Notes: a model not told the origin generated them from the letters alone. Numbered from the stretch's first letter, positions 35,901 through 44,982 are shown. The stretch is 64,000 bases of DNA from Enterocloster hominis (ex Liu et al. 2021) (GCA_014385265.1 JACRTJ010000018.1:186001-250000); one strand, 5' to 3'. Made by a program: numbers and translations.

Positions 35901-36669
35901 TCTTTCAAAAGAGAAGATGAGCGGTAAGCAGACAGAGTTTTCCTTCCGCTTTCCTGTGCCGGAAACAGTGACTGCCAAATATGCGAACGTGGAGCATAAC
36001 GGCGATCCCGTGGTGCAGTACCAGATTGAGGGGAACGGCGGAGAAAAGTATATTACGGTCCGGACGTGGCATCTGAGTGAGTTTATCGTCACCTTTACAA
36101 ATGAGCCGTTGGATGAGCCGGAGCCAGGACCGGGTCCAGAGCCAGAGCCAGAACCGGAGCCAGAACCGGAGCCAGAACCGGAACCGGAACCGGAGCCAGA
36201 ACCGGAGCCCAGACCAGAACCGGAACGTGAAGAAAGAGCAGAAGAGGCCAGGGCGGCATACAGCAATATACAGAGCTTTGATGAATATGCCGGAACCTGG
36301 AAGCAGGATCAGACTGGCTGGTGGTTTGTCCGGAAAGATGGAACATGGCCGGCCGGCAGCTGGCAGCAGTGTCTCTGGAACAGAGAAGTCCACTGGTATC
36401 ACTTCAATGCTCTGGGTTATCTGGACGCAGGCTGGTTTACGGATGGAGACGGACAGATCTATTTCCTGCATGACCAGCATGATAATCGTTTTGGCATTAT
36501 GTATACGGGCTGGAACTGGATCGGCGGAAGATGTTATTACTTCATGGAGAAGGACGTAGAAAACGGCGCAAAGAAAGGGATGCTGCTGCGGAATACAGTG
36601 ACACCGGATGGATATACGGTGGACCACACAGGGGCCTGGACCGTGGATGGCCAGGTACAGACCAGATAA
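32991..36669 (+). CDS. Large secreted beta-helix and wall-binding surface protein, frameshifted (OFF) by a poly-G tract
   Basis: ATG 32991, behind GAGGGAAGCGAT, starts a signal peptide (MRKYKKTLALCLAALLALEF) that runs into 13 G and stops at TAG 33069. The next frame is open from the tract to 36669, about 1,200 residues; with 12 or 15 G the two join in frame. The body has many short beta-strand turns of the right-handed beta-helix type (residues about 80-850), an (Glu-Pro)n spacer, and C-terminal aromatic wall-binding repeats (GTWKQDQTGWWFVRKDGTWP, then GWNWIGGRCYYF). It would be an exported wall-bound adhesin or glycan-binding protein. An internal ATG at 33130 has only a poor site and lacks the signal peptide. 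Confidence 0.8.
33054..33066 (+). repeat. Poly-G tract of 13 in the signal-peptide region
   Basis: Thirteen consecutive G follow codon TCC. Reading on: 13 G gives GAG TAG (stop); 14 G gives a stop six codons after the tract begins to differ (TAA); 12 G continues as SRQALTALAQPAE into the long frame. Such mononucleotide runs are slippage-prone and a known basis of phase variation; a base-count error is the alternative. Confidence 0.85.
36115..36232 (+). repeat. Glu-Pro hexanucleotide repeat in the surface protein
   Basis: About 18 imperfect GAGCCA/GAACCG units encode an alternating Glu-Pro spacer between the beta-helix region and the wall-binding repeats. The unit keeps frame, so copy change would only vary spacer length. 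It also creates a long spurious minus-strand frame of Gly-Ser repeats. Confidence 0.85.
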
Positions 36670-36990
36670 GGAAGGACCATACACAGGGATGTCCAGGATA
36701 CAGGTCCCGGGAATCCATCGTTCATTTTAGGGGACAGGCGATTGGGAGATACGGCTTTGCTGTATCTCCTGCAAAGGCCTGTCGGCATGTTCTCCCTTCT
36801 GGCTGCCAATGCTGGAAAAAAGGCCTTCGGGCTAGTTCTGGTTGTGATATATGGGGACATTATATCAATGGAATAAATTTTTTAAATTTTTCGGAAAATA
36901 GTAATTGACATTTGGGTGCTGCTGTGGTATCATCTTTAAACGTGAGAGGCAGTGAGGGCCTCAAGCAAAGTAATTAAATATTTAGGAAAT
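36670..36990. other. Intergenic region with a nested stem-loop
   Basis: No convincing gene. A nested fold lies at 36733-36783: GACAGGC pairs with GCCTGTC outside, and GGAGATACGGC pairs with GCTGTATCTCC inside (36745-36769). A 44-codon TTG frame (36742-36876) with hydrophobic text has no clear support. The last 90 bases hold the tRNA promoter and leader. Confidence 0.5.
36905..36933 (+). promoter_or_regulatory. Promoter of tRNA-Trp
   Basis: TTGACA (36905-36910), 17-base spacer, TATCAT (36928-36933), 57 bases before the tRNA. Confidence 0.85.
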
Positions 36991-37061
36991 AGGGGATTAG
37001 TTCAATGGTAGAGCAGCGGTCTCCAAAACCGTAGATGGGGGTTCGAGCCCCTCATCCCCTG
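36991..37061 (+). tRNA. tRNA-Trp (CCA anticodon)
   Basis: Cloverleaf with acceptor AGGGGAT/ATCCCCT, D arm GTTCAATGGTAGAGC, anticodon loop CTCCAAA (anticodon CCA) closed by CGGT/ACCG, and T arm GGGGGTTCGAGCCCC. Discriminator G; the 3' CCA is not encoded. Confidence 0.95.
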
Positions 37062-37069
37062 CTGATTAG

Positions 37070-37106
37070 AAAAGCTGGAATCCGATTCGGATCCCAGCTT
37101 TTTCTT
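37070..37106 (+). terminator. Terminator after tRNA-Trp
   Basis: AAAAGCTGGAATCCG pairs with CGGATCCCAGCTTTTT around ATT, giving a T tail. Confidence 0.85.
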
Positions 37107-37116
37107 TACAGGAAAT

Positions 37117-37145
37117 TAGACTTTTCCGGGCCGGTATTGTATAAT
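37117..37145 (+). promoter_or_regulatory. Promoter of the helicase gene
   Basis: TAGACT (37117-37122), 17-base spacer, TATAAT (37140-37145), 26 bases before the ATG. Confidence 0.65.
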
Positions 37146-37170
37146 GGAGTAAGGAACGGAGGAAGGAAGC

Positions 37171-39531
37171 ATGGAACAGAAAAAACAGGTCAGGATCTCG
37201 GTGCGGGCGCTGGTGGAGTTCGTGCTCCGCTCCGGAGACATCGATAACCGCCGTTCCGGAGCGGCCCAGAAGGACGCCATGGCGGCGGGGACCAGGATCC
37301 ATAAAAAGATCCAGAAGCGGATGGGCGGAAATTACAGAGCTGAGGTGCCGTTGAAATATGCGGCCCTGGACGAAGAGGAGGACATCGAACTTCTGGTGGA
37401 GGGCCGGGCCGACGGGATCTTTGAAGAAGACGGCATCGTGACCATTGATGAGATCAAGGGCGTGTATATGGATCTGGAGCGGCTTACAGAGCCGGTGGCG
37501 GTGCATATGGCCCAGGCCATGTGCTACGGATATTTTTACTGCTGCGACCGGAATCTGGACGGTGTGCGGATCCAGCTTACCTACTGTAATCTGGAGACCG
37601 AGGAGATCCGCCGGTTCCATGAGGACAGGTCGAAGGAGGAGCTGGAGGCATGGTTCCGTTCGGTGATCCACGAATACTTCAAGTGGGCCAGATATCTGTG
37701 CCACCATGAGCTCCAGAGGAACCAGTCCATAAGCGGCCTGGAGTTTCCCTTTCCCTACCGGGAGGGCCAGCGGGATCTGGCGGTGGCCGTGTATAAGACC
37801 ATTTCCCGGAAAAAGCGGCTGTTCATCCAGGCTCCCACAGGCATCGGAAAGACTCTTTCCACCATTTTTCCCGCTGTCCAGGCCATGGGAGCGGGGAAGG
37901 CCTCCAAGGTTTTTTATCTGACGGCCAAGACCATCACCAGGACGGTGGCGGAGGAGGCGTTCAGGATCTTAAGGAGCCGGGGGCTGGTGTTCACGGCCGT
38001 GACCATCACGGCCAAAGAAAAGCTGTGCCCCATGGAGAAGGCCGAGTGCAATCCGGAGGCATGCCCCTATGCCAAGGGTCATTTTGACCGGGTCAACGAG
38101 GCGGTGTTCGACATCCTGCACCTGGAGCAGGAGATGGACCGGGAGACCGTGTTGAGATATGCGGAAAAATACCGGGTCTGCCCCTTTGAGTTCTGCCTGG
38201 ATATTTCCAGCTGGACCGATGGGATCATCTGCGACTACAATTATGTGTTCGATCCAAACGTGCGGCTGAAACGTTACTTTGCCGACGGGGCCTCGGGAGA
38301 TTATCTTTTCCTGGTGGATGAGGCCCACAACCTGGTGTCCAGGGCCAGGGAGATGTACAGCGCCTCTGTTTATAAGGAAGATTTCCTGGAGGTGAAGCGG
38401 ATCATAAAGGGAAAGTCGCCCAGGCTGGAGCGGCAGCTGGACCGGTGCAATAAGCTGCTGCTTTCCATGAAGCGGGAGTGCGGGGACTGGCAGCTCCTGG
38501 AGGACGTGACGGGGCTGGCTGCCGGGATCATGACCGCCTTTTCTTATATGGAAACGTTTATGGAGGAATTCCCGGAGTTCCCGGAACGGGAGACGGTGCT
38601 GGACTTTTATTTCTGCCTCCGGGATTTTTTAAACGTCTATGAAGAGCTGGACGGCCATTACCGGATCTATGAGGAAAACCGGGAGGACGGCTCCTTCCTG
38701 GTGCGCCTCTTCTGCGTGGATCCCTCCCGGCTCCTTTCCAGATGCATGGACCAGGGAGCCAGCACCATCCTGTTTTCGGCCACGCTCCTGCCGGTCCGGT
38801 ATTATAAGACCCTGCTGTCCGGGAACCAGGAGGATTACGCGGTGTATGTGAATTCGCCGTTTCCAGAGGAAAACCGTCTCCTTATGGTGGCGGAGGATGT
38901 GAGCAGCCGCTACACGAGACGCAGCCCGTCAGAATACCGGAAGGTGGCGGACTATATCCGGATCGTCACCCAAAGCCGGCCGGGAAATTATATGGTGTTT
39001 TTTCCTTCCTATCAGTATATGGGCGAGATCGAGGAGATCCTGGAGGAAGAGCCTTTGAAGGCGGATCTGCTGGTCCAGGGCCAGGGGATGGGAGAAGCAG
39101 AAAAGGCAGAATTCCTGGAGGAGTTTGAAAAGGAGAGGAGCCATTCCCTGGCCGCCTTCTGTGTCATGGGCGGCGTCTTTTCGGAGGGCATTGATCTGAA
39201 GGAGGAGCGGCTCATCGGGGTCATCGTGGTGGGCACGGGGCTCCCCATGGTCTGCGTAGAGCAGGAGGTGCTGAAGGGGTATTTTGATGAGACAGAGGAG
39301 AAGGGCTTTGATTTTTCCTACCAGTATCCCGGAATGAATAAGGTCCTCCAGGCGGCCGGACGGGTGATACGGACGCCTGGAGACCGGGGGGTGATCCTTT
39401 TGCTGGATGACCGGTTTTTAAGAAGGGATCATCTGGAGCTGTTTCCCAGGGAATGGGAGCATTTCCAGGTGGTGAACCGGGGAAATGCGGCCCGGTGCCT
39501 GGAGGATTTCTGGAATGGAAGAGGGCTTTAG
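37171..39531 (+). CDS. PD-(D/E)XK nuclease-like domain fused to DinG/XPD-type Fe-S helicase
   Basis: The 786-residue protein has an N-terminal Cas4/RecB-like region (residues 35-125: GTRIHKKIQ, then LLVEGRADGIF and TIDEIKG, giving the D...E-x-K nuclease core), followed by a superfamily 2 helicase. The helicase has Walker A APTGIGKT (K227), four cysteines typical of the XPD/DinG Fe-S domain (KLCPMEKAECNPEACP and YRVCPFEFC), the D383-E-A-H box and motif VI AAGRVIRTPGDRG. It should unwind 5'-3' and may trim DNA or RNA-DNA structures in repair. It converges with a LysR gene 7 bases away. Confidence 0.88.
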   Translation: MEQKKQVRISVRALVEFVLRSGDIDNRRSGAAQKDAMAAGTRIHKKIQKRMGGNYRAEVPLKYAALDEEEDIELLVEGRADGIFEEDGIVTIDEIKGVYMDLERLTEPVAVHMAQAMCYGYFYCCDRNLDGVRIQLTYCNLETEEIRRFHEDRSKEELEAWFRSVIHEYFKWARYLCHHELQRNQSISGLEFPFPYREGQRDLAVAVYKTISRKKRLFIQAPTGIGKTLSTIFPAVQAMGAGKASKVFYLTAKTITRTVAEEAFRILRSRGLVFTAVTITAKEKLCPMEKAECNPEACPYAKGHFDRVNEAVFDILHLEQEMDRETVLRYAEKYRVCPFEFCLDISSWTDGIICDYNYVFDPNVRLKRYFADGASGDYLFLVDEAHNLVSRAREMYSASVYKEDFLEVKRIIKGKSPRLERQLDRCNKLLLSMKRECGDWQLLEDVTGLAAGIMTAFSYMETFMEEFPEFPERETVLDFYFCLRDFLNVYEELDGHYRIYEENREDGSFLVRLFCVDPSRLLSRCMDQGASTILFSATLLPVRYYKTLLSGNQEDYAVYVNSPFPEENRLLMVAEDVSSRYTRRSPSEYRKVADYIRIVTQSRPGNYMVFFPSYQYMGEIEEILEEEPLKADLLVQGQGMGEAEKAEFLEEFEKERSHSLAAFCVMGGVFSEGIDLKEERLIGVIVVGTGLPMVCVEQEVLKGYFDETEEKGFDFSYQYPGMNKVLQAAGRVIRTPGDRGVILLLDDRFLRRDHLELFPREWEHFQVVNRGNAARCLEDFWNGRGL

Positions 39532-39538
39532 GGCTGCC

Positions 39539-40414
39539 TTACAGCATGTCCATGAACTGTTTTGCCGCCTGGGATAAGGGGACCGAATCATTGGAGGCCA
39601 CCACCAGCTTTCTGGCAGGAAGGCTCTGGGCCAGCTTAAGGATATAAAGCTGGGATTCGTCGGCGGGAATGCAGAAATCCGGCACAAAGGCGATCCCCAG
39701 GCCGATGCGGGCCAGATCGATGAGCAGGTCGTTGCTGCTCAGTTCGATCTCCGGCACCAGATCCAGGTGGGAGCGCTGGAACATGGAGTGGAGAAATTCG
39801 CTGGTGGTGCTCTTCCGGTCCAGCATCATGATAGGGTATTCCTTTAATTCCTCCAGAGTCAGGACCTGGTCTTTCAGAGGGAAGGCCTCGGCATTGGCCA
39901 CGAACACATCGTGGAATTCATGGATGCTCCGGACGCTGTGGCTGGCTAAAAGCCCGGAGTTGGGGTAGTTGCTCAGGATAAAGTCCACCTGTCCGTTTTC
40001 CAGAACGTGGGCGCACTCGATGGAAGTAAAGTTGAACACCTTGATGTGGACGTTGGGGTAGGCCTTGTGGAACCGGTTTAAATAGGGGACCAGGTAGTAA
40101 CGGCAGATGGTGTCGCTGGCGGCGATCCGCAGCTGGCCGCCGTTTAAGGAGTTGGCCTCCAAAAGCTGGTTCTCCCCCTTCTGGATCAGGTTCATGGCCG
40201 GTTCAATGTGCTTGAACAGGATCTCCCCCTCGGGAGTCAGCTGGACCTTTTTCGTACTGCGGATGAAAAGCGTCTGGCCCAGCTTCTTTTCCAGGACCTT
40301 CACAGACTGGCTCACAGCCGACTGGGAGATGAACAGGCATTTGGAGGCCTCGGAGAAGCTTAAGGTCCGGGCCACATAGTAAAACACTTTATATAATTCG
40401 TAATTGATATCCAT
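39539..40414 (-). CDS. LysR family transcriptional regulator
   Basis: The 291-residue protein has a LysR winged helix (residues 5-65: LSFSEASKCLFISQSAVSQS) and an effector domain. It is divergent from the sigma-like gene at 40486, with 71 bases between them, the usual arrangement when a LysR protein regulates its neighbour, so that gene is a candidate target. ATG follows AAGGAGGACTAATA on the minus strand. Effector unknown. Confidence 0.9.
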   Translation of the reverse strand: MDINYELYKVFYYVARTLSFSEASKCLFISQSAVSQSVKVLEKKLGQTLFIRSTKKVQLTPEGEILFKHIEPAMNLIQKGENQLLEANSLNGGQLRIAASDTICRYYLVPYLNRFHKAYPNVHIKVFNFTSIECAHVLENGQVDFILSNYPNSGLLASHSVRSIHEFHDVFVANAEAFPLKDQVLTLEELKEYPIMMLDRKSTTSEFLHSMFQRSHLDLVPEIELSSNDLLIDLARIGLGIAFVPDFCIPADESQLYILKLAQSLPARKLVVASNDSVPLSQAAKQFMDML

Positions 40415-40444
40415 TATTAGTCCTCCTTATAGGTAAACGACACT

Positions 40445-40473
40445 ATTGTAGCACAACTTAAGAGTTTTGAAAA
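40445..40473 (-). promoter_or_regulatory. Promoter of the LysR gene
   Basis: Minus strand TTTTCA (40473-40468), 17-base spacer, TACAAT (40450-40445), within the 71-base divergent region. Confidence 0.6.
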
Positions 40474-40485
40474 GAGGGAAACAGC

Positions 40486-41061
40486 ATGTCAGAAGAGATG
40501 AGAGAAGAGATGGAACAGAACACGGAAACCGGCACAGAGGATATCTACCAGGTCTATATGGAGGAGCTGGCGGTGATCCCGCCCTGTACCGAGGAAGAGA
40601 ACCGGGAGCTCCTTAAGAGGGTGAAGGCCGGAGACCGGGAGGCAAAAAAACGTCTGGTGGAAGGAAACCTGAAAAAGGCCCTGTTTTTTATCCAGGATTA
40701 TCTGAACCGGGGAGTGCCCATGGCGGATCTGATCCAGGAGGCCAGCATGGAGCTGATGGAGCTGGCGGATGAGGGCTTCCAGGAGGGCTTTGAAAAACTG
40801 CTGGAAAGCCGGATCCATGTGCGGATGGAGGAGGTGATCCGGGAGCAGAAGGCAGAGATGGATCTGGAGGAGGAGATGCTGGCCCGGGTCAACGTGCTCC
40901 AGGAGGTGTCAAAGCGCATGGCCGAGGAGCTGGGAAGAGAGGCCAGCTTAAAGGAGCTGGCGGAGCGCATGAAGATGACAGAGGAGGATGTCCGTGAGAT
41001 CATGAAGATGACCATGGACGCACTGAAGCTCAGCGAGCTGAACCGCAGCCTCCAGGATTGA
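40486..41061 (+). CDS. Sigma-70-like protein lacking region 4
   Basis: The 191-residue protein has a region 1.2/2.1-like start (DIYQVYMEELAVIPPCTEEE), a region 2.1-2.2 match (LVEGNLKKALFFIQDYLNRG, MADLIQEASMELMELAD) and a region 3-like end (VSKRMAEELGREASLKELAE). It lacks the aromatic/basic 2.3-2.4 stretch that melts and reads the -10, and all of region 4, which reads the -35. It therefore cannot work as an ordinary sigma factor. It may bind core polymerase and modulate it, or be a decayed sigma. ATG follows AGAGGGAAACAGC. Confidence 0.75.
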   Translation: MSEEMREEMEQNTETGTEDIYQVYMEELAVIPPCTEEENRELLKRVKAGDREAKKRLVEGNLKKALFFIQDYLNRGVPMADLIQEASMELMELADEGFQEGFEKLLESRIHVRMEEVIREQKAEMDLEEEMLARVNVLQEVSKRMAEELGREASLKELAERMKMTEEDVREIMKMTMDALKLSELNRSLQD

Positions 41062-41104
41062 TGATTTATTAGTTTTAAATATAAATAAAATTAGATATAT
41101 TAAT

Positions 41105-41134
41105 TTTACTTATTTATTTCGTTTGTGGTAAGAT
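41105..41134 (+). promoter_or_regulatory. Promoter of purL
   Basis: TTTACT (41105-41110), 18-base spacer, TAAGAT (41129-41134), preceded by a very AT-rich tract (41062-41118) that could act as an UP element. The 50-base leader has no riboswitch. Confidence 0.6.
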
Positions 41135-41192
41135 GATAGAAGAACAAGAATGCAACCTGTTTATATAAAGACTTTCACAAGGAGGAAGAAAC

Positions 41193-44100
41193 ATGAGCGT
41201 AAAGCGCGTATTTGTTGAGAAGAAGCCGGAATTTGCTGTCCAGGCCAGAGAGCTTTGCGATGAGATCGAAAGCTATCTGGGGATCGCCGGTGTGACAGGG
41301 GTCCGTGTCCTGGTCCGCTACGACATCGAAAATCTGTCGGAGGATGTGTACCGGGAGGCTCTGGGTACGATCTTTTCCGAGCCGCCGGTGGACGAGGTGT
41401 TTGAAGGAGACTTTGTCCATGGTGCAGACGACGCCGTTTTTTCTGTGGAATACCTGCCCGGTCAGTTTGACCAGAGAGCAGACTCTGCCGAGCAGTGCGT
41501 GAAGCTGTTAAAAGAGACAGAGGAGCCGGTCATTAAGACTGCCACCACTTATGTGATCTCCGGAAGTCTTACAAAGGAAGAGCTGGACGCCGTTAAGGCC
41601 TTCTGCATCAACCCGGTGGACTCCAGGGAGGCATCTGAAACGATCCCGGAAACTCTGGTATCCGTATTTGAAAAGCCGGAGGATGTGGCTGTGTTTGAAG
41701 GCTTTGCTTCCATGGATGAGGCAGCCTTAAAGGAGCTGTACGGTTCCTTAAATCTGGCTATGACCTTCAAGGACTTCCTTCATATCCAGGCTTATTATAA
41801 AAACGAAGAGAAGAGGGATCCGTCTGTGACGGAGATCCGTGTGCTGGATACATACTGGTCCGACCACTGCCGCCACACCACCTTCTCCACAGAGCTTAAA
41901 AATGTGACCTTCACCGAGGGCGATTATAAGAAGCCCATCGAGGACACCTATAACCAGTATCTGGCCGACCATAAGGAGATCTATAAGGGAAGAGACGACA
42001 AGTTCGTATGCCTGATGGATCTTGCCATTATGGGAATGAAGAAATTAAGGGCAGAAGGAAAATTAGAGGATCTGGAGGTCTCCGAGGAGATCAACGCCTG
42101 CTCCATCGTGGTTCCCGTGGAGATCGACGGAGAAACTGAGGAATGGCTTGTGAACTTCAAGAACGAGACCCATAACCATCCCACAGAGATCGAGCCCTTC
42201 GGCGGCGCTGCCACCTGTCTTGGCGGAGCCATTCGTGATCCCTTATCCGGCCGTACCTATGTTTACCAGGCCATGCGCATCACTGGTGCAGCCGATCCCA
42301 CAAGACCGTTAAACGAGACCTTAAAGGGCAAGCTCCCCCAGAGGAAGATCGTGACCGAGGCTGCCCATGGTTACAGCTCCTACGGAAACCAGATCGGCCT
42401 GGCCACCGGATTCGTAAAGGAATTATACCATCCGGGCTATGTGGCAAAGAGAATGGAGATCGGAGCGGTCATGGGCGCAGCTCCCAGAAAAAATGTGATC
42501 CGTGAGACTTCTGATCCCGGCGATATCATCATCCTCCTGGGCGGACGCACCGGCCGCGACGGCATCGGCGGAGCCACCGGCTCCTCCAAGGTCCACACAG
42601 AGGCTTCCATTGAGGTCTGCGGCGCAGAGGTCCAGAAGGGAAATCCGCCCACAGAGCGTAAGATCCAGAGGATGTTCCGCCGTCCGGAGGTTTCCAGACT
42701 GATCAAAAAATGCAATGACTTCGGCGCAGGCGGCGTATCCGTTGCCATCGGTGAGCTGGCAGCCGGTCTTTATATCGACCTGGACAAGGTTCCGAAAAAA
42801 TACGCAGGCCTGGACGGCACGGAGATCGCCATTTCCGAGTCCCAGGAGAGAATGGCTGTGGTGGTGGATCCCAAGGATGTGGATGCATTCCTGGCTTATG
42901 CGGCAGAGGAGAACCTGGAGGCCGTTACAGTGGCAGAGGTAACAGAAAGCCCGCGTCTGACCATGACCTGGAGAGGAAAGACCATCGTGGACCTGAGCCG
43001 CGCGTTCTTAGATACCAACGGAGTGCACCAGGAGGCCGACGTGACCCTGACAGTTCCCAACCGGGAAGGAACGCCCTTTGAGAGAAAGGAAGTGGGCGAC
43101 GTTAAGGAAAGCTGGATGAAGATGTTAGGTTCCTTAAATGTCTGCTCCCAGAAGGGACTGGTGGAGCGGTTTGACGCTTCCATTGGAGCCGGCACTGTGA
43201 TGATGCCCTATGGCGGAAAATTCCAGCAGTCCGAGATCCAGACCATGGTGGCAAAGCTTCCGGTATTAAAGGGAAAATGTGATGCTGTGACCATGATGAG
43301 CTACGGCTTTGATCCGTATCTGTCCAGCTGGAGCCCGTACCATGGAGCCGTTTATGCTGTGCTTTCTTCCGTTGCCAAGATCGCAGCAGCCGGCGGCGAC
43401 TACCGGAAGATCCGTTTCACCTTCCAGGAATATTTCCAGAGGATGACAGAGGATCCCATCCGCTGGGGACAGCCCTTTGCAGCCTTACTGGGCGCATACA
43501 ATGCCCAGATGGGATTTGGCCTTCCGTCCATCGGCGGCAAGGACAGCATGTCCGGCACCTTCAATGAGGAGGATGGAAAGGAAGTCAACGTTCCGCCCAC
43601 ACTGGTTTCCTTTGCTGTGGATGTGGCCAGCGAAAAGACGGCCATTTCTCCGGAATTTAAGAAGGCTGGAAATAAGATCGTTGTATTTAAGATCGAAAAA
43701 GACGCTTATGACCTTCCTGTATACAGCCAGATCACCGAGGGCTATGGAAAGCTCTTTGAGGATATCAAGGCTGGAAGGATCGTTTCCGCATATGCGGTGG
43801 AGCGCCATGGCATGGCAGAGGCTGTCAGCAAGATGGCCTTCGGAAACCATATGGGCGTAAAGATCGGGCACAATGTGGATCCCAGAGACTTCTTCGCACC
43901 GGGCTGGGGCGACATCGTCTGCGAGGTTCCGGACGGAAAGGTGGGCGAGCTTTCCATCAGCTATACGCTGATCGGTGAGGTCACCGACCGGGCGGCCTTT
44001 GAATACGGCAGCGTATCCATTCCCCTTACAGAGGCACTGGATACATGGAACGCTCCGCTGGAGAACGTATTCCCCACAGAGTCCGGCGTAAAGCAGGAGG

Positions 44101-44957
44101 AAGTGAAGCAGGAAGTATTTAAGGCAGATCAGATCGTGATCTGTAACCATAAGATCGGTACTCCCAATGTGTTTATCCCGGTATTCCCCGGAACCAACTG
44201 CGAGTACGACAGTACAAAGGTATTCGAGCGCGCCGGAGCCAATGTGAGTGCAAAGGTATTCCGCAACTTAAGTGCTGAGGATATCAGAGATTCCGTTGAG
44301 CTTTACAGAAAAGAGATCGAAAAGGCCCAGATCGTCATGTTCCCGGGCGGCTTCTCCGCAGGCGACGAGCCGGAGGGCTCTGCCAAGTTCTTCGCCACAG
44401 CCTTCCGCAACGAGGTGGTGAAAGAGGCTCTTATGAAGCTGTTAAACGAGAGGGACGGCCTGATCTTAGGCGTCTGCAACGGATTCCAGGCTCTCATCAA
44501 GCTGGGGCTCGTGCCGGGCGGCACCATTACGGAGCAGAATGCCGGCGCGCCGACGCTGACCTACAACACCATCGGACGTCATATCTCCAAGATGGTGAAC
44601 CTTAAGGTGGTCTCCAATAAGTCCCCGTGGCTTGCAGAAGCAGAGCTGGGCGGCGTTTATGTGAACCCGGTATCCCACGGCGAAGGCCGGTTCGTGGCCA
44701 GCGACGAGTGGCTTAAGAAGCTCTTTGCCAACGGCCAGGTGGCGACCCAGTATGTGGATGCAGACGGCAATCCCACTATGGATGAATACTGGAACCCCAA
44801 CGGCTCCTACATGGCCATCGAGGGTATCACAAGCCCCGACGGACGGGTATACGGAAAGATGGCCCATTCAGAGAGACGCGGCGATGCTGTGGCAAAGAAT
44901 ATCTACGGCGAGCAGGATATGAAGATCTTTGAAAGCGGCGTGAAGTACTTTAAATAA
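41193..44957 (+). CDS. purL: Phosphoribosylformylglycinamidine synthase, single-chain
   Basis: PurL converts FGAR to FGAM with glutamine and ATP in purine synthesis. This 1,254-residue form fuses the synthetase (two AIRS-like halves; NETHNHPTEIEPFGGAATCL and GGKDSMSGTF motifs) to a C-terminal class I glutaminase (PGGFSAGDE, nucleophile Cys1095 in GVCNGFQAL, His in NPVSHGEGRF). Many Firmicutes use separate PurS/Q/L, so the long form is notable but common in Lachnospiraceae. It is monocistronic, unlinked to purCBA here. ATG follows AAGGAGGAAGAAAC. Confidence 0.95.
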   Translation: MSVKRVFVEKKPEFAVQARELCDEIESYLGIAGVTGVRVLVRYDIENLSEDVYREALGTIFSEPPVDEVFEGDFVHGADDAVFSVEYLPGQFDQRADSAEQCVKLLKETEEPVIKTATTYVISGSLTKEELDAVKAFCINPVDSREASETIPETLVSVFEKPEDVAVFEGFASMDEAALKELYGSLNLAMTFKDFLHIQAYYKNEEKRDPSVTEIRVLDTYWSDHCRHTTFSTELKNVTFTEGDYKKPIEDTYNQYLADHKEIYKGRDDKFVCLMDLAIMGMKKLRAEGKLEDLEVSEEINACSIVVPVEIDGETEEWLVNFKNETHNHPTEIEPFGGAATCLGGAIRDPLSGRTYVYQAMRITGAADPTRPLNETLKGKLPQRKIVTEAAHGYSSYGNQIGLATGFVKELYHPGYVAKRMEIGAVMGAAPRKNVIRETSDPGDIIILLGGRTGRDGIGGATGSSKVHTEASIEVCGAEVQKGNPPTERKIQRMFRRPEVSRLIKKCNDFGAGGVSVAIGELAAGLYIDLDKVPKKYAGLDGTEIAISESQERMAVVVDPKDVDAFLAYAAEENLEAVTVAEVTESPRLTMTWRGKTIVDLSRAFLDTNGVHQEADVTLTVPNREGTPFERKEVGDVKESWMKMLGSLNVCSQKGLVERFDASIGAGTVMMPYGGKFQQSEIQTMVAKLPVLKGKCDAVTMMSYGFDPYLSSWSPYHGAVYAVLSSVAKIAAAGGDYRKIRFTFQEYFQRMTEDPIRWGQPFAALLGAYNAQMGFGLPSIGGKDSMSGTFNEEDGKEVNVPPTLVSFAVDVASEKTAISPEFKKAGNKIVVFKIEKDAYDLPVYSQITEGYGKLFEDIKAGRIVSAYAVERHGMAEAVSKMAFGNHMGVKIGHNVDPRDFFAPGWGDIVCEVPDGKVGELSISYTLIGEVTDRAAFEYGSVSIPLTEALDTWNAPLENVFPTESGVKQEEVKQEVFKADQIVICNHKIGTPNVFIPVFPGTNCEYDSTKVFERAGANVSAKVFRNLSAEDIRDSVELYRKEIEKAQIVMFPGGFSAGDEPEGSAKFFATAFRNEVVKEALMKLLNERDGLILGVCNGFQALIKLGLVPGGTITEQNAGAPTLTYNTIGRHISKMVNLKVVSNKSPWLAEAELGGVYVNPVSHGEGRFVASDEWLKKLFANGQVATQYVDADGNPTMDEYWNPNGSYMAIEGITSPDGRVYGKMAHSERRGDAVAKNIYGEQDMKIFESGVKYFK

Positions 44958-44982
44958 ATAAGGCACAGAAAACATACGGCAG

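Noticed and set aside
35421..36266. 281-codon minus frame with long Gly-Ser repeats
   Set aside because: It is the complement of the Glu-Pro repeat of the surface protein and has no ribosome binding site.
36742..36876. 44-codon TTG frame with hydrophobic text after the surface gene
   Set aside because: It lies over the stem-loop, has no convincing start or family, and may be chance.
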